Shown piece by piece: positions 45,743 to 56,908 of a DNA stretch of 64,000 nt (its first letter is position 1; every line of letters starts with the position of its first letter). The position numbers were made by a program, and so were the translations under genes. The stretch covers positions 57,858,753 to 57,922,752 of the forward strand of contig NC_090290.1 in NCBI RefSeq assembly GCF_037392515.1, in the 5' to 3' direction. Under the pieces are notes generated by a model, which saw only the letters and a list, made by a program, of their open reading frames with translations, searched no databases and was not told the DNA's origin. Source of the stretch: Haliotis asinina (lineage: Eukaryota > Mollusca > Gastropoda > Lepetellida > Haliotidae).

Positions 45743-47286
45743 AAACTAGTGCTCAAAAAACGTCCCACCTAAAAATATTACATGAAAATCCAAAAAAGTA
45801 AAAATTAAGTGATAAAACCATATTGATCCATCCCACACATGGATAAGCGAATACTTTTCTTAAACAAAATGTGAAATAAGGGAACGAACCGCACAAACGC
45901 CGCGAGAAGTGCAAAAACGCAATTTCTGATGTGGCACGAAATGCACGTGCATGATGACGGCATAAAACAGTGTGCGGGACACGTTAGCAACGCAGTCGAC
46001 AGAAAAACAGAAGAACTATGCCACGTTTGAGCCAGATAGAAAGAGAGAGAGCTGTGGGAATGGCGCAACAGGGAGCCAACAATGCCGTCATTGCAAGAAC
46101 CTTCGGCTGTTCCCGAAAAACTGTGACGAGACTTATGCAGCGTTTGAGGCAGACAGGCAGTACATCAGACAGGCCTAGGAGTGGTCGACCACGTGTCACA
46201 ACGCCAGCTGAGGACCGCCACATCAGGACAATTCATCTGAGGAATCGTTTTATGACGGCGACGTCAACGGCAACGACGGCACTAGGACACCGCATCAGTC
46301 AACACACAGTGTACCGACGACTAAGGGAACGTGATATTCGAGCACGTCGCCCCTACCGTGGTGTGCACCGCACTCTTCAACACCGACGTCGTCGACTGAG
46401 ATGGGCTAGGCGAGTTTTACGATGGCAGATGCGTGATTGGCAGCGTGTGATGTTCACGGACGAGAGTAGGTTTTCTCTGTATACTAATGACGGCCGGTCG
46501 GCCGGGCTTGTGTTTACAGACGTGTCGGTGAACGTTTAGCACCAAACTGTGTTCAGGAAGCCAGACCGTTTCGAGCCGGTAGTGTGATGGTGTGGGGAGG
46601 GATCTGCGGTGATCTCAAAACGCCACTTGTGACGATTCATGGCAACCTGAATGCACAAAGATACAGAGACGAGGTTTTGAGACCAGTTGTGATTCCATTT
46701 ATCCGGCAACAGCCACGTGGTATTGTCTTCCAGCACGACAACGCAAGACCCCATACAGCAAGACTCACAAACGACTTCCTTCAGAACGCCAACGTCGTTG
46801 TGTTGCCATGGCCAGCGATGTCCCCGGACATGAATCCGATCGAGCACCTATGGGACTACCTGGATCGGCATGTCAGAAGACGCCCAGCGCCACCTACCAC
46901 CGTTCAAGAACTGGAACAATGTCTTGGCGACAAATGGCAACGTATCACGCCTAACGTCATTCGACGTCTTACGTCATTAATGCGTTGACGTGTTGTGGCC
47001 TGCATTGATGCCAATGGTGGTCACACTCGATATTGATTTCCTTTATTTGATGACTTTTTGCAAGAAATCTTGCCTTGTGAATATGTGCAAAAGTGCAGAT
47101 TATGACCTCTCGTGTTTTCAAGGTCAGTTCAGTGGTACCTGCGAATTTCGATGGCATGAAATTGTGGACATTTGAAGTAGAATTGAATATTCTATTGCAA
47201 TTGAATAGATGTTCATTTATCTTTGCTTTTGTTTTCTTTTCCCATTTGGTCAAACCAGGTGGGACGTTTCTTTTGAGCACTAGTTT
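45743..47286 (+). mobile_element. Tc1-like DNA transposon, nearly complete
   Basis: About 1.54 kb. Termini are inverted repeats AAACTAGTGCTCAAAA with ACGTCCCACC just inside (45743-45770; complement at 47257-47286). It encloses one transposase gene. The exact TA target duplication is ambiguous because the repeats themselves contain CTAG. Confidence 0.88.
46018..47036 (+). pseudogene. Tc1-family transposase, two lesions
   Basis: N-terminal paired-like helix-turn-helix domains (residues about 1-110, with GRPRVTTPAEDRHI), then the DDE catalytic core: FTDESRF with Asp148, QHDNARPHTA, and MSPDMNPIEHLWDYLD. The second Asp and the Glu are 34 residues apart, a DD34E enzyme. Lesion 1 is a frameshift at about 46480-46505. 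Lesion 2 is a TGA at 46986 that cuts off the last 16 codons, which still read RVVACIDANGGHTRY. It uses cut-and-paste transposition at TA sites by family knowledge. It looks recently inactivated. Confidence 0.93.
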
Positions 47287-47299
47287 CATTACTATACAT

Positions 47300-47640
47300 C
47301 CGAGGGCTTAACATTCAGTACAGCCTTTGAGCAAGGTGAGGTGAGGTGATTTTGCCCTTGTATGTGTGGGTGCCCAGACTTCGGCTGGTTTTATAGTGCC
47401 AGCTCTTTGAAATACCATGCCGCAGTTAAGCATGAATGCCCCACTCAGAAACAATATACCCAGTATACCCGCTCCGAGCAGACCAGACCAGTCCTTGTTG
47501 TAACCATTTATTGCAGAGAGCAAGGTAGGGAGCAACAAGTACCATGTTTTAACGGGTTTTGGTATGACACAGCCGGGGATCGACCCGAGACCTTCCCCTG
47601 TCAGGGCTATCGCTCTAACCACTAACTTAGGGAGGCGGTC
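47300..47640 (-). mobile_element. tRNA-derived SINE of a fourth family
   Basis: The minus strand reads GTGGTTAGAGCGATAGCCCT (A-box region) and GGGTCGATCCC (B box), followed by a long body. It abuts the right end of the Tc1-like element. Confidence 0.6.
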
Positions 47641-47939
47641 GTCTTGGGCCAAGGCTGTTTGATGACACATATGAAGCCATGTTTACATATTACTGAATTT
47701 CAGGTTGTGTGAGCTACTTGCAGTTTCACGTTTAATTTAGTAGGTCCATGAAGGGTTTGGAGAGAAAAAACTTCGTACTGCACTCTTCCAGTTGAAGGGG
47801 TAACTGCTTGCCCCAAGGTTGTAGTACTGACACAAACTTGGATATTCAAAGGGTTCAATGAGTGCATGAGTTCAAAGGCGTAAAGTATCTCCAGTCCCCC
47901 TCGTGTATGTCTACGGTTAAAGTACAGCAAAGTCCAAGG

Positions 47940-49060
47940 CTACAAATGTAAGCCAATTTTTAGAAGACAGGCGTTAAAAGTGTCCTAAAGTCATACAAAT
48001 CTAGACCTACTTCAGAGGAGAGGCGTTAAAAGTTTCCTAAAGTCATACAGATATAAGCCAACTTGAGAAGAGACGCGTTAGAACAGTCTGAAAGTCATAC
48101 AAGTGTAAGACTAGTTTAGAGGAGAGGGCTTAAAACTGTCCTAAAGTCATAGAGATGTAAACCTACTTTAGAGGAGTTAAAACTGACCTGTCTAAGGCGC
48201 CAGGCTACTAATCCAGCGAGCTTGGAGGTGCCGGGGTCGAGCCCACCTGTGACCGGGTGTGAAAACCTTGGAGTCAACTTTAGTTGCAGACTCATTCGGT
48301 GTTGTCACAACCCCTAGTGTGCAATACACAACCCTGTGCACTTAAAAGAACCCACGAATCAGTTGGTAGATGGCCAGATGGTGGCCACACGAAAAAGTAC
48401 AAATACCTAGTTGCGGGTACAGCAACGTGCAGTAAACATGGACAAAGTACTGTGACTATGTGTCCCAGCCCACCCAGCTGTGAATGGGTACATCGTAAGG
48501 ATGGGAAAGCCACATTAACTCGGTGCGCCTGTTAAGGCTGCAAGAGTTGTATGGTCCCCAGGGAGTTGAGATTGAAAATCCAATGATCGAGGGGAAAAAA
48601 GCTCCCTTGAGCAGTTGAACTAACTGGATATCGGCGCTATACAAATATCTAGTTGTAAATTGTTGTAAAGTCATACAAATGTAAGTCTACTTTAGAGGAG
48701 AGGGGGTTAAAGTTGTCCTAAAGTCATGCAAAGGTAGGTCTGTTTTATGGGGAGAGGAGGTAAAGTTGTCCTAAAGTTATACAAATGTAAGTCTACTTAG
48801 AGGAGAACGAGTTAAAACTGTCCTAAAGTCATACAAATGTAAGTCTACTTTAGAGGAGAGGGGGTTAAACTTGTCCTAAAGTCGTACAAAGGCAGGCCTG
48901 TTTTAGGGAAGAGGAGTTAAAGCTGTCCTAAAACCATACAAAGGCATGCCTGTTTAATGGGAGAGGAGTTAAAATTGTCCTAAAGTCGTACAAAGATAGG
49001 CCTCTTTTAGGGGAGAGGAATTAAAACTATGCTAAAGTCGTACAAGTGTCAGGCTAGTAA
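47940..49060 (+). repeat. About 52-bp degenerate minisatellite split by a SINE
   Basis: The unit is CCTAAAGTCATACAAATGTA, then AGTCTACTTTAGAGGAGAGG and GTTAAAACTGT. The array flanks 48185-48660, where a SINE interrupts it. Confidence 0.8.
48185..48660 (+). mobile_element. SINE of the second family, copy 2 (complete)
   Basis: tRNA-like head with B box GGGGTCGAGCCC at about 48234-48245, a body shared with 26780-27180, and the tail GGATATCGGCGCTATACAAA. Confidence 0.75.
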
Positions 49061-49097
49061 AGTAACGAAATTGTAATAATCATAACACCGCGGTGAT

Positions 49098-49230
49098 CAG
49101 TGAGTGAGTGAATTTAGTTTTACACCGCTTTTTAGCAATATTCAAGCAATATCATGACAGGAAACACTACAAATGGCTTTCACACCTTGTCCCCATGTGG
49201 GGAATCGAAGTGACGAGCGAACGTTGAGAC
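49098..49230 (-). mobile_element. tRNA-derived SINE, partial
   Basis: Begins (GTGA)n TTTAGTTTTACACCGCTTTT and carries GGGGAATCGAAG; the head is truncated. Confidence 0.65.
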
Positions 49231-50544
49231 CCCAGCCCCCTGTGTTAACGTATGACATACCGTCACAGTATAGCAGTGCTAATATCCATATCGTCTCACT
49301 AATTAGCAGACTATCTAAAAAAGTATAGCAGTGAGGGAACCTCATACAGTCGTGTAAGTCTATATATAAACTCATGAGTTAGTGATTAGGCTATATCAAC
49401 GACTGGCAGTTCAAGGCTACTGCTGTGGTGAGTGGAATCGCTCAGAGCCTAATCCATAAACCTTAAACAAAAATATTTGCATTAGTGAACTCCTTACTCT
49501 AAGCAGGTATGGAAACGTTGCCAGTTCAAACCCCATCATTTAATGCATGGACTAAAGGGTGCACAAGGTCACTTAATTTGCACTGAACGATGCATGCAAC
49601 AAAATGCATGACAGTCACATATGGCGACAGATGAAAAAAAAATTGTTATTTATCATAACAAGTCCTGTACATTGGACCCATCTTGTAATGAGCTGTCTAC
49701 CCGTCGGAGGGGCCCTGTTGGGGTTGATGAGACAACGAACCGTCATTGTAATAACTGTTATCAGCTTGTCTCAGTCGCATTAAAATATAATCTGTTACGG
49801 CAGTTCTAAACCTCAGCCTCCAACAGAACATCCCTCTCTGTTCTGTAGGATCAGGGATAATCTACAACTGCATGTATGTAGTCTCCCTGGTTGGATGTAC
49901 GTTGCAAAGTTTACACATCAGTATATGAGGAATGCTTGGACAACATGTCTGTTTCCAGCCTAAACCAAGAAATCGATATATAATCCCTGATTATCCCTGA
50001 CATTGTGCATATTTCGTAGAAAATAATTTTTAGTAGAGAATAAGCTCCGGATTAGGACGGTTCACGGACATTGTCAGAAAGAACAAGGCCATTATGTACG
50101 AAGTGACGTCATAAACCATGGCTGACGTCATACTGTCGAGGGTGAGACGGACTGGTCGTGAACTGTAGGTACGGTGAGGCCGGGTCCCATGGTGTGACAC
50201 CGTACACGGACGGCGTCCTTTGTGACTACTAACTATGTTTCTGTCCCCCAGAACGCTGACCCCGAAACCCACTCTAAAGTAAACACATACCATGTATCAC
50301 TTACCTCACCTGCTCACAGGTATAAATAAGCTGCATTAAACTACATGCATCGTGCTCCTTGAATGTTATCCAGTAAATACTGACAAATGTATGACTTATC
50401 AATTTCAACCTATTCACCATGCACACAGATCTGCATACACTGCATAAATTCCAGTCATCTTCTTATGCAATGCGATATTATCTAACTGAATGTTACATAA
50501 GCTGACCTACTGGATGTATGATTGAAGTGTGCATGCAGGTCACA
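49231..50544. other. Intergenic stretch, no gene recognised
   Basis: Two TGACGTCA motifs lie near 50103 and 50124. Short frames (for example 49621-49809) lack family features. Confidence 0.4.
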
Positions 50545-51475
50545 ATGCGTATGTATATGTTGCGTTTGAGAGAATGAGAACTTCATAAATGACAATTTTT
50601 AAGCTATTTGTGTATTAATCATTACTGTAGCTGTCTGCGAACTTGTCACTCATGAATTAAATGTCAAAGCTCACTGATTACTGTACGCTGTCCCATTTAT
50701 TGAACCTGTAGCGTACAGAGGCAACTGGGGTCTTGTTGAGGTTGTAATAATCAAGACAATGGAGTCGACAGATGTTGTATTTGAGAGAATGTGAACAGAA
50801 GATTTGAAGCACTTTATTAAATAATAATCACTGTATCTGTCGGCCAACTTGTCATTTATGAGTTAATGATGTCAAAGGTAACTGATTACGGTATGTTGTG
50901 TTGTCCCATTTATTGAACCCTTTGCGTACAGAGGCAGCTGAAGACTGTTGACGTAAACATGCAGACAATGGTGTCCACTGAAAATGTATGCCAAGTGCGT
51001 TTTTAATTTGGCCGAAATGTGTGTGTGATTATGTACACAATGTCTGTATAAATGACTTTGTTATCAATGGAAATCTAAGTTATATAAGGCTGAGGGGCAA
51101 TATGGTATAAACAAATAAAGTGTTTTCAACAAGATCATAGAACACACGACTGTGTTTGAAGGAGTCTGCCAAGATGTTACAGCCGGCTCTTGCCAAGCGC
51201 AGATGTGATGTGCCTTCGATATGAAGGCATTCCTGTACAAAACTGAAGTTGTTTTTTTTATTGTAAAGATTGTTTAGAAGATGAAGTTCACTGCGGGGTA
51301 TTGTAGGAGGATATTGGGGACCTCTTTTAATCAATGCATCGTTAGATTTATTTACTGCGAACTGTGTGAAGCACTTCATGTCAAAATATCTACCGTATCT
51401 CTCTGTGAATTTGTCACTGATGAATTAAATGTCAACGTTGATGGGTTACGATATGTCGTCTCAATTTTGGGGTAA
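50545..51475 (+). repeat. About 200-bp tandem repeat, three diverged copies
   Basis: Landmarks TTTGAGAGAATG, CTTGTCACTCATGAATTAAA, TGTCCCATTTATTGAACC and GCGTACAGAGGCA recur in the first two copies, which lie at about 50545-50730 and 50770-50945. A shorter third copy lies near 51360-51475. Confidence 0.65.
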
Positions 51476-51479
51476 GACT

Positions 51480-51655
51480 TGATCTCCAGCTGCCCATGCT
51501 TGTCGTGAGAGGTGACTAACGGGATTGGTGGACACATGTCGTTGTATCCCATTTGAGTAGATAGATGCTCATTCTGTTGATCACTGGGTCGTCTAGTCCA
51601 GTCTTGATTACATACAGACCACCGCCACATAGCTGGTGTATTTCTGAGTGTATTA
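51480..51655 (+). mobile_element. SINE of the third family, diverged
   Basis: Reads CCATGCTTGTCGTGAGAGGT, then CTAACGGGAT, GTCTAGTCCAGTCTTGATTA and CCGCCACATAGCTGG. A fragment of the first SINE family follows at about 51775-51850. Confidence 0.6.
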
Positions 51656-51864
51656 TGCATATTACCACAGTAAATCAGGAATTTCATACAGCGACTGAAT
51701 ATTTCATGGATTAAGAATATTCTTTGGAACATATTTAGAGAATAACCAATGACAGATTAACTATTCCGAGCGAATGAGTGAGTGAGTATGGCTTAACTCT
51801 ATATCACGGCAGGGCACACCAGAAAATGCATTTCACACATTTTACCTATGAGGGTGTTCGGCGT

Positions 51865-52142
51865 GCGTGGCTTATACTATCCTAGCGTCCCACTGTCCCG
51901 AACGCTTTTACCACTACATGTATACACTATCCTAGCGTCCCGCTGTCCCGAACAGCGCTTTTACCGCTATATACTTACTATATATCGAAGCGTTGTCCCG
52001 AAAGCTTTGACCACAAAATATACTATATATCCTAGCGAGCCGTTGTCCCGAACGCTTTGACTACTATATACTATCCAAGCGTCCCTCTGTCCAGAACGCT
52101 TTGACCACTATATACTATTTATCCTAGCGTCCCGTTGTCCCA
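51865..52142 (+). repeat. About 46-bp degenerate minisatellite, 6 copies
   Basis: The unit is built on TATCCTAGCGTCCCGCTGTC then CCGAACGCTTTGACCACTATATAC. Confidence 0.75.
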
Positions 52143-53594
52143 CGTGGAGGAAAGACGTTTAAACCAAGTCTTGGTGGGGGAGTTACAGCAATGATTCATG
52201 AGAGACTGAAAATCCGTATCAAACCCCGTAACATTTCGAGAATATAATTAATTCACATTAAAGAAGGGCAGCGAACCTTGTCTGTACTGAAAAAAACGTC
52301 ACTGAAAGTACACTCTTGAAAAAACAGAGAGCAATAAAACAAGAAACGCAAAATGAAATTTTGTACTCATGTGTAAGCTCAAACATTTTTTTAGGTTTGC
52401 ACAGTGTTTCTGGAATGTTCTAGAAGATCATGTTGACCAAAACAACCAAAACAGATTTTGAACGATTTTATCAATCAGGATTGTCATGATGTGCGTGGAT
52501 GTCACGCAGCACGAATATCGGGCACAATGATTGTTTCACACATACACATGAGTACAGCATGTGACTGTAAAAGACCCAAATGAATCTCACAATTCCATCC
52601 ACGATCTTTGCAAGTACTGTACACGAAAATGGGACGTCTCAACGTTGCCGATGGAAATCAGGCAATTGGGCGATTGCAAGCTGGCGAATCAAAGAGTGAG
52701 GTGGCAAGGATCTTCAACGTTCATCCCAGCACAGTAACTCGATTGTGGGGTCGATTTCGTCAAACAAATTCGACAAACGACCGTCCCAGATCAGGAAGAC
52801 CTAGAGTCACGCCCAAGATCGGTACATTCGGGTAGCCCACCTACGTGACCACCATCGTACCGCCCAAGAACAGCACAAGAACAGTTTGGAGCTGTGTCCG
52901 AAGAGTGTCCGATCAGACAATCAAGAACCGTCCTCGGAAAGTAGGAATAGTTGTCAAACGTCCCTTACACAACTACATCGACGTCGACGAGTGAGATGGT
53001 ATAACATGGTGCTGCCATGGGACCTGGCAAACTAGAGGCGCATATGCTTTAGCGATGAATCCCATTATCTCCTTAGGCGACCTGATGGTAAAGACCGTGT
53101 CTACAGACGTCGTCATGAACGTTTTGCTCCTAACTGCTTCAGACAGGTGGACATTTTCCACGGAGGGGAGTGGTATGGTGTGGGAGAGATCTCATACACC
53201 CGCAGATCGAAACTTGTGCTTGTCCAAGGCAATCTGACAGCCAATCAATACGTCGACCAGATTCTCCGTCCGCACGTCCTTCACCTTGTTGACCGTCAAC
53301 GGCAGCTCTTCCAACAGGACAACGCCAGGCCCCACACAGCATGTGCCACCGAGGACTACCTGGCCAATACCAACATCAGTACCCTGCCCTGGCCCTCCAG
53401 ATCCCCGGATGTAAACCCAATCGAACACGTCTGGGATCAGATCGACGTCGACGTCGTAATCCATTACAGAATTGTCAACAGTTGTTCCACATGCTGCAGG
53501 GGGAATGGAGAAGGATTCCACAACACAACATCCAACGACTGATTCGATCTGTACCCAGGAGGTGTCGGTGTGATAGCAGCTGGAGGTGGTCATA

Positions 53595-54892
53595 CGAGGG
53601 GATGTCAATAAGTTTTGAGCCTTGCATAGAAAATCACAAAATATTGGTATGAACCACATTTATTTTTCAACATAGTCCCCTTGTGATTCAAGACACTTGT
53701 TCCATCCTTTCTGCCAGGCGCTGATGCCATCTCTGTAGAAGGCGCCATTTTGGTCCTCAAACCAAGCCTCTGTAGCAGCAATAAGCTCATTATCATCCTG
53801 AAATCTACGACCATGCAAGTGTTTCTTGAGATGTGGGAACAGGTGGTAATCACTTAGTGCCAGGTCTGGACAGTGGGGGGATGCGGCAGGATTTCTTACC
53901 CGCATTCCTGGACAGCAGCGGCTGCAACGTGAGAGGTGTGTACTGGAGCATTGTCTTGATGTAGAAGAATACCACGTCTGATCTTGCCCCTGCGCTTCTC
54001 CTTGACTGACTGCCGCACTTGCCTCAACAAGTTACCGTAATATTCCCCATTCATTGTTCTTCCTTTCGCTAAGTACTCTATGTGGATGACGCCTTTGCTA
54101 TCCCAGAAGACTGTCACCATTACCTTCTGCACTGATCTGGAGGCTTTGAACTTTTTGGTCCTGGGAGAAGTGACATGTTTCCATTCCATGGATTCTTGTT
54201 TGCTCCCAGGATCATAGTGGTGGATCCAGGTTTCATCACAGGTCACTAGCCGAAAGTGAAAATCTTCTGGATTCTTGTTGCATCTGGTTAGCATGGAGTT
54301 GCTTATGGTGACCCCTGTTTGCTTCATTCCATCTGTAAGCATTCTTGGCACCCATCTTGCGCACACCTTAGACATGACGAGATGTTCATGAAGAATTGTC
54401 TCGATGGATCCGTGTGAAATGCCTGTGGTCTCCTCTAATTAACTCGTGGAGTGTGAATCGACGATTTTCCAGCACAAGTCTATGCACTCTGTCAATGTTT
54501 TCCTGACTAGTGCTTGTTGTTGGGCGACCTGGACGGGGGTCATCTTCAAGACTTTCTCTACCATACTTAAATTCATTGACCCATCGTTTGATAGTAGCAG
54601 GTGAAGGTGGAGACTTCCCATAGCCTGCTGAAAGCCTTTCTTCAATGTTCTTCGCCGAGTTTCCTTCAAGAACTAAAAACTTAATTGCTGCTCTATACTC
54701 AATTATATTCATTTTCACTGCCGTGAGAGGGGTCTCTTTCTGTCAATGTGAGCTGTTGAATAACTTTTGAGAGTAGGATACCAAAACTTATATATCACAT
54801 CAGCTACACCCCAAGGTTCAATGTCGTACCATAGGCTGTGACACCTGGGTATGAAAAATGCTCAAGGCTCAAAACTTATTGACATCCCCTCG
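53595..54892 (-). mobile_element. mariner element with TA target duplication
   Basis: 1298 bp, the typical mariner size. The termini are inverted repeats beginning CGAGGGGATGTCAATAAGTT and running on to TTGAGCC. TA flanks both ends (53593-53594 and 54893-54894). It carries one transposase on the minus strand. Confidence 0.95.
53660..54712 (-). pseudogene. mariner transposase (DD34D type), frameshifted
   Basis: The N-terminus MNIIEYRAAIKFLVLEGNSA and GRPTT linker are in frame one (54386-54712). The middle, with WVPRMLTDGMK, CDETWIHHYDP and LHQDNAPVHTS, is in a second frame (53896-54375). The end, PHCPDLALSDYHLFPHLKKH, is in the first frame again (stop at 53660). All three catalytic Asp positions are recognisable. 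Two frameshifts, near 54380 and 53900, break it. Confidence 0.92.
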
Positions 54893-55361
54893 TACGAGGT
54901 ACTTACTTCAACACCACCTGATGGACGACAGCAATGACTGTGATGACTGTTATTCTTATGAAATATGGACAAGATAGCAATGCACTGCTCCACAAAATTT
55001 CATTTCAAGTTTAGATACAATTCCGCACTTTAATGTACACAAGCCACAAGTGTTTAGTTATTTTATAATGTTTATCCTTCTTATGGTTCTTCATAGTTGA
55101 GGTCGTGCCACCTTTGAATGACAGTTTTATGGCACATAACAAGCATTCTGTTTTCGTCCTGCCTTCAGTTAGCTTGAAATAAATCAAACGTTGGAGCGTG
55201 ATTGTTCTGCCATGTTAGGACCGATACATCTACACGTCGTGGGGTGAGAGGGGAGATAACTCTCCTTGGACGAGTACTCCAGTAGAATGTTAGTACTCGA
55301 ATAACGCTCCTACCCTCCTCGTACTCGAGTACCCGGGAACCCGTTTCAGCCCTAATTACAT

Positions 55362-55482
55362 GGCAGTTATCCTTTCGCCAGTCATGTCAGTCGAGTGCTG
55401 ATATGATAGTAGCGTGCTGATAGTCGAGTGTTGATATGATAGTCGAAGACTGACTGGACTGGCAAAAGGGAAACTGTCTTAT
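55362..55482. mobile_element. Short hairpin (MITE-like) element
   Basis: The left arm GGCAGTTATCCTTTCGCCAG and TCATGTCAGTCGA matches the complement of the right arm GACTGACTGGACTGGCAAAA then GGGAAACTGTC. Internally a GATAGTCGAGTGTTGATAT repeat occurs. The superfamily is unknown. Confidence 0.5.
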
Positions 55483-55974
55483 AATAACCTTTTTTGACCA
55501 TATGTGCACATGCATACATACGCACGTACATACGTATAGCGCCGATATCAAGTGCAACTGGGGGGGATATCTATCTCACACATATGTGTGATTGCAGTTT
55601 TGTCACATGGGTGTCTCGCCCTCACTGATGTGTAAAAATCACTGTTTAAAATGTACAACGTTTTTACACATTTTGTAACAACGTCGCTTTGTTTAAAGTT
55701 ATGACGTCAATATGCTAACACCTCTGTCACAAATATAGGTAATAGATTGGTGTATAGTTCTGCTACGGTGAATACGATCTTAATCATTCGTTTCTAGTCA
55801 TGTTGGTAATAAACATACACATCTATGTTGTAGTGTCAGCGCATGGATTTTCTACACGTCTCTTTTGTAACTGTGAACAATGGTGCCGTGAGGCTGTTCC
55901 TCTTGACTAGAGTTGACAAGAATACCCCAACCCTCTCCTAATATAACTAATAACAGGTGAGCATAGTTTTGCAT

Positions 55975-56080
55975 TGCTTTCAGTACGCCGTAGACTCGAG
56001 TTCCATTCCCCACATGGGTACAATATGTGAAGTTTATTTCTGTCGTCACCCGGCGTGATATTGGTGGAATCTTGCTAAAA
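55975..56080 (+). mobile_element. tRNA-derived SINE, 3' part
   Basis: Reads TCCATTCCCCACATGGGTAC then GGCGTGATATTGGTGGAATC, the first SINE family in plus orientation. Confidence 0.65.
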
Positions 56081-56317
56081 CGTCTTCATTTGTGCCACCA
56101 TTCAAATCTGAAACCTCCAATTTTGAGCAGACATCTTGAAAATGGTGGAAGCGAAGAAAGTACCGATTATTTGTAAGTATTAATATGCAGTGAAAAGACT
56201 TATTATTGTGAATCGATGACGTTTTTCATTCAGTCAGATTCAAGAACACGGTGACTTCTGTTTACAATGATCACTCACTAAAACTTGCGGGATTCAGTCA
56301 CGACTTGCTACACTTTA

Positions 56318-56908
56318 ATTCTCTCGAAAAGATATACCACGTATGAATTTCCCAGGGGAAGAAACCCGTCCTTCTACCTTGTAGTGCCTGGGCCTCATAC
56401 GAGCTGAAAGGGAGACACGTCTGTACCCCTTGGGTAGTCCATTCCATGGATGTTCTGTTGATGGTGGTAAGTCCCATCGATCCTGCATGGTCAGCACAGA
56501 CATAGAGAAGGTTGTGCACAAGTAACTCTCTGTCTATAAAATTAAGCAGACGCTGAGAAAATCTCCCCTGAGATCAATAATGTAGTGCACCTGCACATTT
56601 CAAGCCTGTTTCTAAAAGACATTTGGCCCGATGTTTCATTATGCGTTTAAATATTTCTGCACTTTTTAACTTCTCCCGGTCAAAGTGCTGAGCAACTAAA
56701 TTGTCCTCCGCAGCAGCGCGGAACGGGGAACTATGTATTCTGCAGCATCTGTACATCCCGTTTCTTGTTATGGCAGTATTTCATTGTTGTACCCAATGCA
56801 TTCAGATTTGGTGACAGTCTACCTTGGGAGATTATGCTGACAACAGTCGCGTTGGGTGACCTTGACCTTATTTTCAACGTCACCACGATTCCATGACGCT
56901 TTTCACAG
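56318..56908 (+). repeat. 591-bp duplication, copy 1
   Basis: Runs from ATTCTCTCGAAAAGATATAC to CATGACGCTTTTCACAG and matches 61057-61647 with few substitutions and the same length. A further diverged 160-bp internal repeat follows at about 56930-57060. Nature unknown. Confidence 0.85.

Larger units (their letters stand above)
52629..54905 (+). pseudogene. Degenerate Tc1-family transposase, split by mariner
   Basis: Starts MGRLNVADGNQAIGRLQAGE with a helix-turn-helix and NDRPRSGRPRV, then breaks frame at about 52820. The catalytic region near 53147-53450 keeps QQDNARPHTA and SPDVNPIEHVWD. The C-terminal GGHTRY codons are divided: GGTCATA before the mariner and CGAGGTAC after it. Several frameshifts make it inactive. 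Confidence 0.85.
52311..55005 (+). mobile_element. Second Tc1-like element, interrupted by mariner
   Basis: The outer parts (about 52311-53592 and 54895-55005) form one degenerate Tc1-like element. CAAAATGAAATTTTGT near the left end (about 52350) pairs with ACAAAATTTCATTT near the right end (about 54995). A complete mariner sits between. Outer limits are approximate. Confidence 0.7.

Noticed and set aside
48284..48535. 83-codon open frame with Cys-rich end
   Set aside because: Falls entirely within the SINE; its counterpart at 26876-27271 has the same origin.
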